From: Archangium minus
Lineage (GTDB): Bacteria > Myxococcota > Myxococcia > Myxococcales > Myxococcaceae
Length of the DNA: 64,000 nt
Direction: 5' to 3'
NCBI RefSeq assembly: GCF_044360475.1
Contig: NZ_CP043494.1
Coordinates: 6,262,001-6,326,000 of the forward strand
A program made the translations under genes and the position numbers. Below, in pieces: positions 17,408 through 25,930 of this stretch. Below the pieces are notes generated by a model that was not told the DNA's origin, searched no databases, and saw nothing but the letters and a program-made list of their open reading frames with translations. Positions within the stretch are counted from its first letter, which is position 1. Every line of letters begins with the position of its first letter.

Positions 17408-18187
17408 ATGCGAGCAAAAGCCCCCTCCGTCATGTCGCGGAATCTCCCTACGGAGCTTCAATCGGGTCAGGCGGCGGTGGAGGCAGCGATCACGCTTCCA
17501 TTGGCGGTTTTCCTGATCCTGGGGACGCTCCAACTCTTTCTACTGCTCCAGGCGCGAGCTCTGACCGAGTACGCGGCGTTCCGTGCTGTGCGCACGGGCA
17601 GCGTCAAGCATGGGGACTGCGAGGCCATGAGCCACGCGGCCATCGCGGTGTTACTGCCGTCCTTCGCTCGGACGGATTCGCCGGCAGCGCTCGGGACGGC
17701 CTTTCGCAACCATCGGGACAACCAGTACCGGCCCGGGCACGACTCGGGGCACAGCGGCAGCATCGTGTGGATTGCTCGGGAGCGGCCGCTGCGCGCGCAG
17801 ATCCGTCCGGACGAGGAAGAGTCCTTCGATGATCCGGCCCGCTACGCCAGTGTGGCGGATGTGATGCGGCTGGAGGCGCGGCTCGTCTTCTGGTACCCCC
17901 TGCGCATTCCCTTCGCGGACTGGGTGTTGAGCCGGATGTTCCTGGCCCACATGGGGCTGCGCGAATACTCCTCCACGGATCCGCTCATTCCGACCCACAC
18001 GGCGCACTGGACGGGCCAGGTGGTTCCCTCGCTCGATGCGGCCATCCGCCAGGAGCTGCTCTCGCGCGCCGAGCGTCGTGACTATGTCTTCCCGCTCCAG
18101 GCCAGCTACTCCATGCGCATGATGACCTCGGCACGGCTCCGGTTCTTCGAGACCCAGAACTGTCCCCTCACGCCGGAGGGCCTATGA
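17408..18187 (+). CDS. TadE/TadG-like pilus-assembly or pseudopilin protein
   Basis: 259 residues. The N-terminal pattern QSGQAAVEAAITLPLAVFLI, with the Gly-Gln-Ala-x-Val-Glu motif just before a single membrane helix (residues ~28-48), is the signature of TadE-like minor pilins of the Flp/Tad system; the remainder would face the periplasm. The start at 17408 is tentative (ATG at 17432 also possible; no good ribosome binding site). The stop overlaps the next start (ATGA), making this the first gene of a four-gene operon. No Tad ATPase, secretin or prepilin peptidase is in the window. Confidence 0.75.
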   Translation: MRAKAPSVMSRNLPTELQSGQAAVEAAITLPLAVFLILGTLQLFLLLQARALTEYAAFRAVRTGSVKHGDCEAMSHAAIAVLLPSFARTDSPAALGTAFRNHRDNQYRPGHDSGHSGSIVWIARERPLRAQIRPDEEESFDDPARYASVADVMRLEARLVFWYPLRIPFADWVLSRMFLAHMGLREYSSTDPLIPTHTAHWTGQVVPSLDAAIRQELLSRAERRDYVFPLQASYSMRMMTSARLRFFETQNCPLTPEGL

Positions 18188-19671
18188 GCTCCATTCGCTC
18201 CCGAGGCCAGTCGCTGGTGCTCATGTGCCTGACGATGCTGCTGGTCACGGTCATGGTCTGCCTGTCGCTCTCGTTCTCCCTGAAGCTTCGCGAGAAGATG
18301 GAGACCCAGAGCGTGGCGGACCTGGCCGCCTACAGCGGAGCGGTGGCCACCGCGCGCACCTTCAACAGCATCGCCCTGATGCGCCGCGCCCAGACCGCGC
18401 ACCTGGTGGCCGCGACTGGGACGATGAGCCTCATCAGCTGGACCAGCCTGACGCGCGCCAACCTCAACGCCTCGCGCCTGGCCGCCGCGGGCTGTCCCGC
18501 CGCCGCTGAGGCGCTCGAGGCCCTGGAGACCACGAACGAGGAGATCTCGCGCAGGTGGAACGAGCTGGACGCGGAGGCGGGCGTGCAGACCTACAACATC
18601 CATGTCCTTGCCTTCCACCTGGCGGTCATGCAGGGGATGATGTTCCAGCAACTCCAGCAGAGCGTCGGGGGAGGGCAGGAGTCCTTCACCGAGCAGCTGG
18701 CGAAGCTGGCCAACGAGGGCAGTCGTTTCAAGGGCGAGCTGCGCGCGGGGCCCACCCAGGTGTCCCTGAACGAGCTGGCGTATGCCACCTCTGGAGGCTT
18801 CGACCACGCCGTGGACATGGCCATGGCCAGCCGGGGCTACGAGTTCATCACCCGCCGCCAGGGGATGCCGAGCTTCACGGGTTCCGGGGGCATCCTGGGG
18901 GCCATCTCCGCCGCGGGAGGCAGTCTGCGCGTCATCCGTCAGGGAGGCAGCTCCTATTGGGGTGAGGCCCTGGGGCATGGTGGACGGGCGGAAAAGACCT
19001 ACTTCACCTGGGCGGAGGACCATGCCGTGGTGGAGGTCCGCTTTCCCGGCTGCGCTCCCTTCAGCATCAGGGCCTGGGCGGGCGTGAAGGCCACCGACCT
19101 TCAGGATGACTCCGACAACCACTGGTGGACGCCTGACGTCCCAGCAATCGGTGGCTCGGATCCGGGCATGGAGAAGCAGTACCGGCACACGCTTCTGCCC
19201 TGCTTCCCGCGCGAGTACTGCCCGACTACCTTCGTCGGGGGCATGGCGTACAACACGGGCGACCGCTCGGACGACAACCTCTGGGCCCAGCCGAAGATCT
19301 TCGCGCTCGCCCAGCGGGACTACAAGGTGCGGGGACTGCGCGCGGATCCCTGGAACCTGCTCTTCCGCTTCCGCTTCACCGCCGGGCGCGACAGCACCTT
19401 CGACAACCACGGCCTGCACCTGGCGGATGGCACGGACATCAGCGTGCAGTCCGCGCTCGCCACCGGGCTGGCCTACTACCACCGGCGCGGACACTGGAAC
19501 GAGCCGCCCAACCTCTGGAATCCCTTCTGGCGCGCCACCCTCGTCGCCTCGGACATCGACAGTGGGGGAGACCTGAGGCGCGGTGGCACCGACATCCCGG
19601 ACACGGTGGGCGGACCGGCGGCCGAGGCCTACCAGCAGCTCATCCGAGCGGGTTACAAGGGAGTGCACTGA
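18184..19671 (+). CDS. TadG-like putative Flp pilus-assembly protein
   Basis: 495 residues. An N-terminal RGQSLVLMCLTMLLVTVMVC segment gives one membrane helix, followed by TQSVADLAAYSGAVATARTFN, the alanine-rich stretch typical of TadG-like proteins after the helix. The large periplasmic part has no enzyme motif that I recognise. The ATG overlaps the previous stop by four bases and its own stop overlaps the next ATG by one, so translation is coupled through the operon. The likely role is assembly or tip function of a Tad-type apparatus. Confidence 0.72.
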   Translation: MSSIRSRGQSLVLMCLTMLLVTVMVCLSLSFSLKLREKMETQSVADLAAYSGAVATARTFNSIALMRRAQTAHLVAATGTMSLISWTSLTRANLNASRLAAAGCPAAAEALEALETTNEEISRRWNELDAEAGVQTYNIHVLAFHLAVMQGMMFQQLQQSVGGGQESFTEQLAKLANEGSRFKGELRAGPTQVSLNELAYATSGGFDHAVDMAMASRGYEFITRRQGMPSFTGSGGILGAISAAGGSLRVIRQGGSSYWGEALGHGGRAEKTYFTWAEDHAVVEVRFPGCAPFSIRAWAGVKATDLQDDSDNHWWTPDVPAIGGSDPGMEKQYRHTLLPCFPREYCPTTFVGGMAYNTGDRSDDNLWAQPKIFALAQRDYKVRGLRADPWNLLFRFRFTAGRDSTFDNHGLHLADGTDISVQSALATGLAYYHRRGHWNEPPNLWNPFWRATLVASDIDSGGDLRRGGTDIPDTVGGPAAEAYQQLIRAGYKGVH

Positions 19672-20735
19672 TGCGCGGGATGCTTCAACGCGCTCCACGT
19701 GGCCAGTCCTCGGTGGAGCTGGCCCTGAGCCTGATCGTCTTCGTCACCGTGGTGATGTTCGGCATCCACTTCGCCGAGGTGGGTTACCTCTCGCTCAAGG
19801 TGCACGAGGCCGCCGTCTCCCCGCTCTGGGATAGCACGGCGCTTCGGGTGCATCGGATGCGCGAGCAGCGAGGGGCCATCGGTGACTTCAGCACCTTCCC
19901 CGCGATTGCTCCCGCGGTGATGGCCAACGCCAACGCGCGTTACGTGGACTTCGACGGACGTAGCTCCACCCCGGGCTCCCGCACGCAGGTCACCCAGGTC
20001 TTCACCCGACTGAATGAGCTGCGTGTGCGGTGCGACCGCGAGGACAAGATTGAGTTCGACGTTCCCCGGAGCCAGAAGCCGGCGCTCCTGGCGCCACGGC
20101 AGGGTGACTGGCCTCAGGCCCCGCCCGGGCAGGACGTGGGAGACTCGGAGGACAGCGTGCTCGACGGTGTCTACGAGAACATGGGTGGCATCACCTGCGC
20201 CGCGGAGGCGCACATCGAGGGCTTGCCCTCGTTGCCCACCACCTTCCTTGAGGGACGCACGGGCTTCTTCGAGGAGAAGCACTCCGTGCGGCTCGACATG
20301 CGCGTGTGCGCTGCGGGCCAGGCCGTGGGGGGCAGGTGCCAGGGTCGCTACGGCATCCTCCTCGGGGACTTTGGCTTCGCGGATCGCGAGGTGAGCGGGC
20401 AGTGTCCTCTTCGGCCGGAGCAGCCGAACGAGCCCTGCGCGGAGAACCGGGCCTTCTATGAGGCGGCCCTGAATGTGTTCGACAAGAACGGGCGCGCCGC
20501 CGGTCACTCCGCCTCCGACTTCGCCGAGTACTTCGTCGGCTACAGCCCCATCGACGAGAACGGCTTCTTCATGAGCTACCGCGGCGAGGAGGACGACTAC
20601 ATCGAGCAGAGCACGCCGCCCGGCGAGTCGCAGGACGAGCTCGATCGGCCCCGCAATACCGGCGGTGTGGAGCACAAGCCGACCGCCCTGCGCCGTCAGT
20701 CCAACGTCTGTTTTCTGGGGATCAGGGGATGCTGA
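19671..20735 (+). CDS. TadE-like pilus-assembly protein
   Basis: 354 residues. RGQSSVELALSLIVFVTVVM carries the same G-Q-S-x-V-E motif before one membrane helix (residues ~18-38), as in TadE family proteins. The periplasmic portion has several cysteines (VRCDREDK, ITCAAEAH, RVCAAGQ, GQCPLRP, EPCAENR) that could form disulfides. Its start overlaps the previous stop by one base and its end overlaps the following gene by seven bases, consistent with a single tightly coupled operon. Confidence 0.72.
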   Translation: MRGMLQRAPRGQSSVELALSLIVFVTVVMFGIHFAEVGYLSLKVHEAAVSPLWDSTALRVHRMREQRGAIGDFSTFPAIAPAVMANANARYVDFDGRSSTPGSRTQVTQVFTRLNELRVRCDREDKIEFDVPRSQKPALLAPRQGDWPQAPPGQDVGDSEDSVLDGVYENMGGITCAAEAHIEGLPSLPTTFLEGRTGFFEEKHSVRLDMRVCAAGQAVGGRCQGRYGILLGDFGFADREVSGQCPLRPEQPNEPCAENRAFYEAALNVFDKNGRAAGHSASDFAEYFVGYSPIDENGFFMSYRGEEDDYIEQSTPPGESQDELDRPRNTGGVEHKPTALRRQSNVCFLGIRGC

Positions 20736-21397
20736 GTGGGTTGCTTGTCCTCAAGCTGTTGATGGCCGCGTCCCCCGCGCAGGCCCCGGATCCCTTTCAT
20801 TGGAAGGTGCCGGGGCTGGTGTCCGTGGTGGAGGTTCCTTCCGAGATGAGCGTGGGGGGCGTGCCCGTTCGTCTCCAGGTCTACACCTCGCGGGAGACGG
20901 TGCAGCGCCTCCTCCAGTACTTCGCCACCGCCTTTGACGAGGCTGGCTTCTACATCCAGCGCCAGCAGCAGCAGCTGATCGCCCAGCCCCACCTCACCGC
21001 GCTGGATACGCGGACCTTCACCTCCTACACCGTCATCTTCGAACCCGAGCCTGGAGGGCTCACGTCGGTGGTGCTCGGCGAGGCGAAGCTGAACGCGCCC
21101 CGGCCGGCCGCTCCATCCAAACTCGTTCCCGTGTACCCCGGAGCGGTGAACGTCCTGCATGGCGACTTCGAGGGTGCACAGACGCTCACCTTCCGCGTGG
21201 CAGCGAAGGAGGCGCAGGTGCACAACTGGTACCGCGAGCAGCTCACCCGCGCCGGGTACAAGGAGGAATCACCTCGCGTCTTCCGCAGGCGGGAGCAGGA
21301 GATCCGGTTGTCCCTCTCCGTGAAGGGGGACTGGGTCGACGCCGTGCTCTTCCTCAAGACGGCTGGAGAGCCGCTGCCCCTGGATCCCGGGCGGTAG
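20729..21397 (+). CDS. Hypothetical exported protein of the Tad-like operon
   Basis: 222 residues with an N-terminal hydrophobic segment (LSGLLVLKLLMAASPAQA) likely acting as a signal peptide. Two internal segments look like copies of one small alpha/beta unit, ETVQRLLQYFATAFDEAGF and AQVHNWYREQLTRAGYKEE, each followed by beta-rich sequence. The gene overlaps the preceding one by seven bases and is therefore the last member of the operon. Its 3' end overlaps the convergent carotenoid gene by 44 bp. No function recognised. Confidence 0.6.
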   Translation: MLSGLLVLKLLMAASPAQAPDPFHWKVPGLVSVVEVPSEMSVGGVPVRLQVYTSRETVQRLLQYFATAFDEAGFYIQRQQQQLIAQPHLTALDTRTFTSYTVIFEPEPGGLTSVVLGEAKLNAPRPAAPSKLVPVYPGAVNVLHGDFEGAQTLTFRVAAKEAQVHNWYREQLTRAGYKEESPRVFRRREQEIRLSLSVKGDWVDAVLFLKTAGEPLPLDPGR

Positions 21398-22928
21398 CGA
21401 GCCCCGCGAGCAGCCCGGCTCTGGGGACGGACCAGATCTCCTCTCCCTGGATGCCCCAGCCCTCGAGGAGATGGTTGGCGGCCATGAAGCCCGAGGTGGT
21501 GGCGCGCTCCATCAAGGCCGTGGGGATGGGCAAGCGGACGAAGTCGCCGGCGAGCGCTACCCGCGGGGAGGGCGTCTCCACCGTGGGACGTGTCCGGAAG
21601 GAGCCCGGAGCGAAGGAGGGACAATCCCGGCGGAGCAGGAATCGCTCCTCGAGCGTGCGCGCGTCGCGAAGCTCCGGGTAGAGCGTGTGCAGGCCTCCGA
21701 GGAGCTCGCGCCGCACGGACTCTTCGTCGAGCTCCAGTGGCAGACCATAGGCATGGAGCTCGACCACGGAGCCGCCCGTCCGCGCCGCCCACCGTCGGCT
21801 CTCGCCCTCGAACAGGTGATAGAGCGAGATGTTGTCGATGATTCCCAGCCCGGTGGTGCCCACGAAGGGATGGCGGCCTGGCCCGGACGGGCGATCGAGC
21901 CACAGCCGCCAGACTGCGAACGGCGAGGTCAGCGAGAGCCCCAGGACCTTCTCGCGCCACCCCCTGTCGAGCAGCTCCGGCGAGTTCGTCACAATCCGCT
22001 GGAGCGCCGGCACCGTGGTGGCGAGCACCACCGCGTCCGCCTCGACGGGCTCCGCGTCTTCCACCTGGATTCGCACGCCCCCGTCCTCGCGAGGGTTCAC
22101 CGCGGTGACGGATTGGCCGAGCCGGAATTGGACGTGTCTCTTCTCCAGGTAGCGGCGCAGCGGGTGCCACAGCGCCGAGGCGAACGACTCGTCGAGCACG
22201 TCGAAGACGAGGCCCTCCGGATTCCCCATGAAGTAGAAGTGAAACATCATCAGCAGCTCAGCCGCCGACATGTCCTCCTCCGGATTGAAGAAGGAGTGGG
22301 AGAAGACATTGAACATCATGCGCCGGGCATGGGGCGGGAACCGGAGCGAGTCCAGGTACTCGCGCGCATTGCGGTGATCGAACGTGGCGTACGTCCGCTC
22401 CATGTCGAAAGCGAGCATCGCCAGGCCGGAGCGAACGTCGATGTGACGCAGCTCCATGAGCCGCAGCGACGGCGAGCGGCGGACAAGGCTGATGAGATTG
22501 AAGGGCGGGAGCGCGGGGAGGTTGGAGAAGGACTCCATGCTCCCTCCAGGGCCGTAGATGGGGTAGTCCTCCAGCCGGCGCAGGCGCTCCAGTCGAGGAT
22601 CCACGCGGCGCAGCAACGCACGCAGGTTGTAGTACTGGCGGAAGAAGGCATGGAAGCCACGCTCCATGTCGAAAGGCTCTCCGTCCGCCAGACGTTCCCT
22701 CCAGGCCGCCACCCGGCCCCCAAGGAATGGCTCGCGCTCGATGACGGTGACGCGGACGCCCCGCTCGGCCAGGACGGTGGCTGCCGCCATGCCGGCCAAA
22801 CCTCCGCCCACCACTGCGGCGGAGAGGCCCTCGGGCGCGCGGGGGCGCCTTGCCTGGGGAGAGGGGGCGAGCCGCTCGGGGGAGAAACGCCCGGTGGACA
22901 GCTTCGGCAATGCGAGCGGAAGGCGCAT
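21354..22928 (-). CDS. FAD-dependent carotene desaturase/methyltransferase, CrtU-like
   Basis: 524 residues. The dinucleotide-binding motif AVVGGGLAGMAAATVLAERG is followed by FLGGRV, as in CrtI/CrtU amine-oxidase-fold enzymes. RGFHAFFRQYYNLRALLRR is a segment that I associate with the CrtU/CruE (isorenieratene synthase) branch rather than with phytoene desaturase. A C-terminal VALAGDFVRLPIPTALMERATTSG closes the FAD site. In that branch the enzyme desaturates the ionone ring and shifts a methyl group, giving aromatic carotenoids. It starts 12 bp after the cyclase-like gene, with CGGAG upstream. A different FAD-dependent desaturase role is possible. Confidence 0.68.
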   Translation of the reverse strand: MRLPLALPKLSTGRFSPERLAPSPQARRPRAPEGLSAAVVGGGLAGMAAATVLAERGVRVTVIEREPFLGGRVAAWRERLADGEPFDMERGFHAFFRQYYNLRALLRRVDPRLERLRRLEDYPIYGPGGSMESFSNLPALPPFNLISLVRRSPSLRLMELRHIDVRSGLAMLAFDMERTYATFDHRNAREYLDSLRFPPHARRMMFNVFSHSFFNPEEDMSAAELLMMFHFYFMGNPEGLVFDVLDESFASALWHPLRRYLEKRHVQFRLGQSVTAVNPREDGGVRIQVEDAEPVEADAVVLATTVPALQRIVTNSPELLDRGWREKVLGLSLTSPFAVWRLWLDRPSGPGRHPFVGTTGLGIIDNISLYHLFEGESRRWAARTGGSVVELHAYGLPLELDEESVRRELLGGLHTLYPELRDARTLEERFLLRRDCPSFAPGSFRTRPTVETPSPRVALAGDFVRLPIPTALMERATTSGFMAANHLLEGWGIQGEEIWSVPRAGLLAGLATARDPGAAALQPS

Positions 22929-22940
22929 GGGTCGCTCCGG

Positions 22941-24395
22941 TCAGGGTGAAGCGGGCAGGGGGATCAACACGCGAGAGAGCCCGCCCAGCCAGCGGGCGAG
23001 GGCGAGCGGTCCAAAGCCCGCGAGCGTAAGGGCGTCTCGGTACACCTGGGGCCGTTTCCTGGCGATGTGCTGGAGGAAGCGCACGAAGTCCGTCCCAGGC
23101 ATTTGATCCTTGAGCAGTGCCGCATAGGTGTCGTTGCCCAGTTCGTGGAGGGCGGCGAAGGCGGTGTCCAGGAGTTGGTTCACGTCGTCGCGGCGCTCGG
23201 GCGCGTGGGAGGGCAGGGCCATGAAGAGCGCCAGCGCCCCGGTCACCGAGTGCAGCGGCGTGTCATGAACGATGGACTCGGGAGGGGCGTGGTCGTACGC
23301 GAGCGCGGCGGCGATGGCCCTGGAGCCAGGGAGGAACGAGCGCATCATCGCGCCGAAGCCGCAGTAGGTCAGCGGCGAGTGCCGCGCGGCTGCATCGCCC
23401 ACCAACACCACCCGGCGTCCCGGCGCGCGCGGGGGCGGCACCAACCGTGACCAGCCTGGGATGTAGCCAAACGTTGGCCGGAGCAGACGCGGCTCACCCC
23501 GCTTGTATCGTCCCAGGCGCTCGAAGAATCGCCCGTAGAGCCGGAGCAGCGCGTGCTCGCGGATCCGGCGCGCCTGGGCGTAATAGAACAGGTAGACCGT
23601 CGCCTCGCCCGGGCGTCCGGGAAACCCTTCCCAGATGTGTTGGCGCCCTTCTTCAACGCCCTCGGTCGTCACCAGGATGTCGCCCCGTTGGGGATTCAGC
23701 TCGTCGGGGGCGGTGCCTTCCTTCAATCCGGAGAGGACTCCTCCGACGGTAGGGCAGAGGAGATCCGCCGTCGCGTGAGGACTGGAAATCCCCCGCGCAT
23801 CGAGCACCACACGCGCGGTCACCTCGGCCCGTCTTCCCCCGGGCCGCTCGAACAGCAGGCGCACGGCCTGGGGACCCTCACCCACGCCCACCAGTGCATG
23901 GCCGTCATGGAAGGTGACCCCGCGCTGCTCGGCCCGTTGGCGAATGTCCCGGAGGAGCCGACCGGCATCCACGGCGTGGTCGAGCACGCCCCGGACTGGA
24001 TACTCACCGCCGCCATGCCAGCGGCAGACGCCGTCCTCGTAGCGAGCGACGATGAGCGACCCCACCTCCTCGGGGCGGAAGAGGCCGCTCACCGTCAAGG
24101 GCGCGAGCTCGGGGCCGCTGATGTTCCACTCCCGATGCGCCACCGCCGCCCGGGAGCGCTCGAACACTCCGACCTTCAATCCAAGCCCCGCCAGCACGGG
24201 CGCGTACAGCAAGGAGAGCCCACCGCCTGCGAGCACCACGTCGAAGTCCGGACGGGTGCCCCTTCCGGGTGCGCGCACGGAAGGTGCTTCCATGGGCGGG
24301 CGGACACGCTCCGCATCGAGCCGCTCCAAGCGCTCGAGCAGCTCAGGTCCCCCTGCCTCGCGCACCCGGGCCTTGATCTCGTCGATTCCCAGCAC
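22941..24395 (-). CDS. Lycopene cyclase, CruA/CruP-like
   Basis: 484 residues. An FAD-binding motif DVVLAGGGLSLLYAPVLAGLG is followed by REWNISGPELAPLTVSGLF, a segment typical of the CruA/CruP lycopene cyclases of green sulfur bacteria and cyanobacteria; VVLVGDAAARHSPLTYCGFG closes the flavin site. The expected reaction is cyclisation of lycopene ends to beta rings. GTG at 24395 has GGAGG a few bases upstream. It is the first gene of a two-gene operon with the CrtU-like enzyme (12-bp gap), which together would build aromatic ring carotenoids from lycopene supplied elsewhere. Assignment rests on remembered motifs, not on a search. Confidence 0.7.
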   Translation of the reverse strand: MLGIDEIKARVREAGGPELLERLERLDAERVRPPMEAPSVRAPGRGTRPDFDVVLAGGGLSLLYAPVLAGLGLKVGVFERSRAAVAHREWNISGPELAPLTVSGLFRPEEVGSLIVARYEDGVCRWHGGGEYPVRGVLDHAVDAGRLLRDIRQRAEQRGVTFHDGHALVGVGEGPQAVRLLFERPGGRRAEVTARVVLDARGISSPHATADLLCPTVGGVLSGLKEGTAPDELNPQRGDILVTTEGVEEGRQHIWEGFPGRPGEATVYLFYYAQARRIREHALLRLYGRFFERLGRYKRGEPRLLRPTFGYIPGWSRLVPPPRAPGRRVVLVGDAAARHSPLTYCGFGAMMRSFLPGSRAIAAALAYDHAPPESIVHDTPLHSVTGALALFMALPSHAPERRDDVNQLLDTAFAALHELGNDTYAALLKDQMPGTDFVRFLQHIARKRPQVYRDALTLAGFGPLALARWLGGLSRVLIPLPASP

Positions 24396-24503
24396 GGCTC
24401 CTCCTTCGCGCCCACGCTAGGCGTCCGCGACGGTCACCGCAGCACCGGGTTCGGAACGGTGTCCGATTCCCGAACGAGCCGGAGGTCTCCGAGCGCTCCT
24501 CCA

Positions 24504-24534
24504 GGGCTCCCCGTTGCGTCTCGACGGGGAGCCC
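24504..24534 (-). terminator. Hairpin downstream of the lipoprotein gene
   Basis: GGGCTCCCCG (24504-24513) pairs perfectly with CGGGGAGCCC (24525-24534) around an 11-nt loop, about 14 bp beyond the lipoprotein stop at 24548. It would end the sigma/caspase/lipoprotein transcript before the carotenoid operon. No T tract. Confidence 0.55.
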
Positions 24535-24547
24535 CGATCGTGTCTGT

Positions 24548-25894
24548 CTATTGCGAGGCCTTTGTCTCAAACGTGTGAGGACGGACCCGCATGATGCTAT
24601 GGCCGTTGTAGAGGTAGAGCCCGTCCGGGCCTGCGGTCAGGCCGTAGAGGGCCTCGCTCCGGGTGCCGCCCCGCAGCAGGACGCGCTCCTCGGTACCGCA
24701 CTTCATCTCCGGGCAGGCGCGCAGCTCCGCACCCGTCCAGGTCAGATCTCCCTGCTCGTTCGGCGTGAACGTCTCCTTCAAGAAGTAGAGCCCGTGCTCG
24801 TCCACTGCGATGCGGGTGGAGACCTCGTTGCCGATGCGTGCCTCCGACTGCAGCAGCTCAATCGGGGCGGCGGCATCGGTCCACTTGTGCCGGAACACGG
24901 AGAAGAGCTCGGCGTCCAGGCCGGGAGTCTGCCCACGTGTCGTCCAGTACAGGAAGTCCCCATGCAAGAGGATCGTGTCGATGCCGTCCCGGTTGTAGGC
25001 CTGCGCCACCGGTCCCGAGGCGGGGCACCCCGTCAGCGGGCAACTCCAGACGTGCTGTCCCGCGCGCCAGAACAGCATTCCGTTCGACACCCCCATGCTC
25101 GTGGAGGCCCTGGCCAGATGCTCGCCGACCGTCACCTCCTCGTCCTTCAGGTAGCGGTGCGGCGCCGCCTCTCCACCGGCGACCAGCACTTCCAGTTCAT
25201 TCCGGCCGGGAACCTGCCGCAGGATGGAGCCGGCCGGTGCATTCCCGATCGTTCCGGCGCTGGCGACGAGCAGGTCATCTCCCACGAGGAGGACGTGGGG
25301 GAACCCTCCGCTGGTCTGGAACACGAGTTCATCCGGAGCCCTGCGGCACCCGTTGGTCTGCGGATCACACCACCGCAGCCGCAAGGTGCCGGGCGCGTCT
25401 GCTTTCGTCCCCGGTATGAGGACCAGACTCTTCGTCCCGCGCAGTCCCACGGGTTCGAGCCAGGTCGGCTCTTCCTCGACGTAGGGAACGGTCCACTTGT
25501 ACAGGGGGATGGACCACTGGCAGTAGGGTCGCACGCAGATCCTGGGTTCTTGATGGAGGACGGTCGAGCCCCACAGGAACGCTTCCTCGTTTCGGAAGAA
25601 CGTGAGGTCGTCGGCGTAGCGCGCTCCCTCACCCGCTTCGAAGGACACGAGTTTCTCCACCCGGCAGTTCGGCTCCTCGCAGAACCCGGCGGGGTCCGGG
25701 TCCACGGGTTGCAATGCCGAGCACTCCGTACCCGCCATTCCCTCTGGGACGCAGACCTGGGCCGCCTCGCAGCAGGTCCAGCCCTGGCCGCAGGGGCAGG
25801 GGCGGTCGTCCTCCAGGATGAGGTTCACACACGCGGAGGTTGTGAGGAGCACGGCCAACAGTGAAGCGCGGAAGAGTAAGAGGTGTTTGTTCAT
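24548..25894 (-). CDS. Cys-rich outer lipoprotein with propeller-like repeats
   Basis: 448 residues. The signal peptide ends in a lipobox (TTSAC, Cys22). A Cys-rich N-terminal segment (PCPCGQGWTCCEAAQVC) precedes a beta-rich body in which short motifs recur (YFLKE, YLYNGHS, LFWRAGQHVWSCPLTGC, CRWSIP-like Cys pairs), the look of a WD/Kelch-type propeller common in myxobacterial lipoproteins. No enzymatic motif. It begins 36 bp after the caspase stop on the same strand, so it may be the fourth gene of the sigma/anti-sigma/caspase unit. Confidence 0.7.
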   Translation of the reverse strand: MNKHLLLFRASLLAVLLTTSACVNLILEDDRPCPCGQGWTCCEAAQVCVPEGMAGTECSALQPVDPDPAGFCEEPNCRVEKLVSFEAGEGARYADDLTFFRNEEAFLWGSTVLHQEPRICVRPYCQWSIPLYKWTVPYVEEEPTWLEPVGLRGTKSLVLIPGTKADAPGTLRLRWCDPQTNGCRRAPDELVFQTSGGFPHVLLVGDDLLVASAGTIGNAPAGSILRQVPGRNELEVLVAGGEAAPHRYLKDEEVTVGEHLARASTSMGVSNGMLFWRAGQHVWSCPLTGCPASGPVAQAYNRDGIDTILLHGDFLYWTTRGQTPGLDAELFSVFRHKWTDAAAPIELLQSEARIGNEVSTRIAVDEHGLYFLKETFTPNEQGDLTWTGAELRACPEMKCGTEERVLLRGGTRSEALYGLTAGPDGLYLYNGHSIMRVRPHTFETKASQ

Positions 25895-25930
25895 ATCCCC
25901 TTAACGAGAGGGGGCCCTCGGGTGGACGAA

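Noticed and set aside
21354..22928. Phytoene desaturase CrtI
   Set aside because: The FAD fold is shared, but the RGFHAFFRQYYNLR segment and the pairing with a CruA-like cyclase fit CrtU/CruE better.
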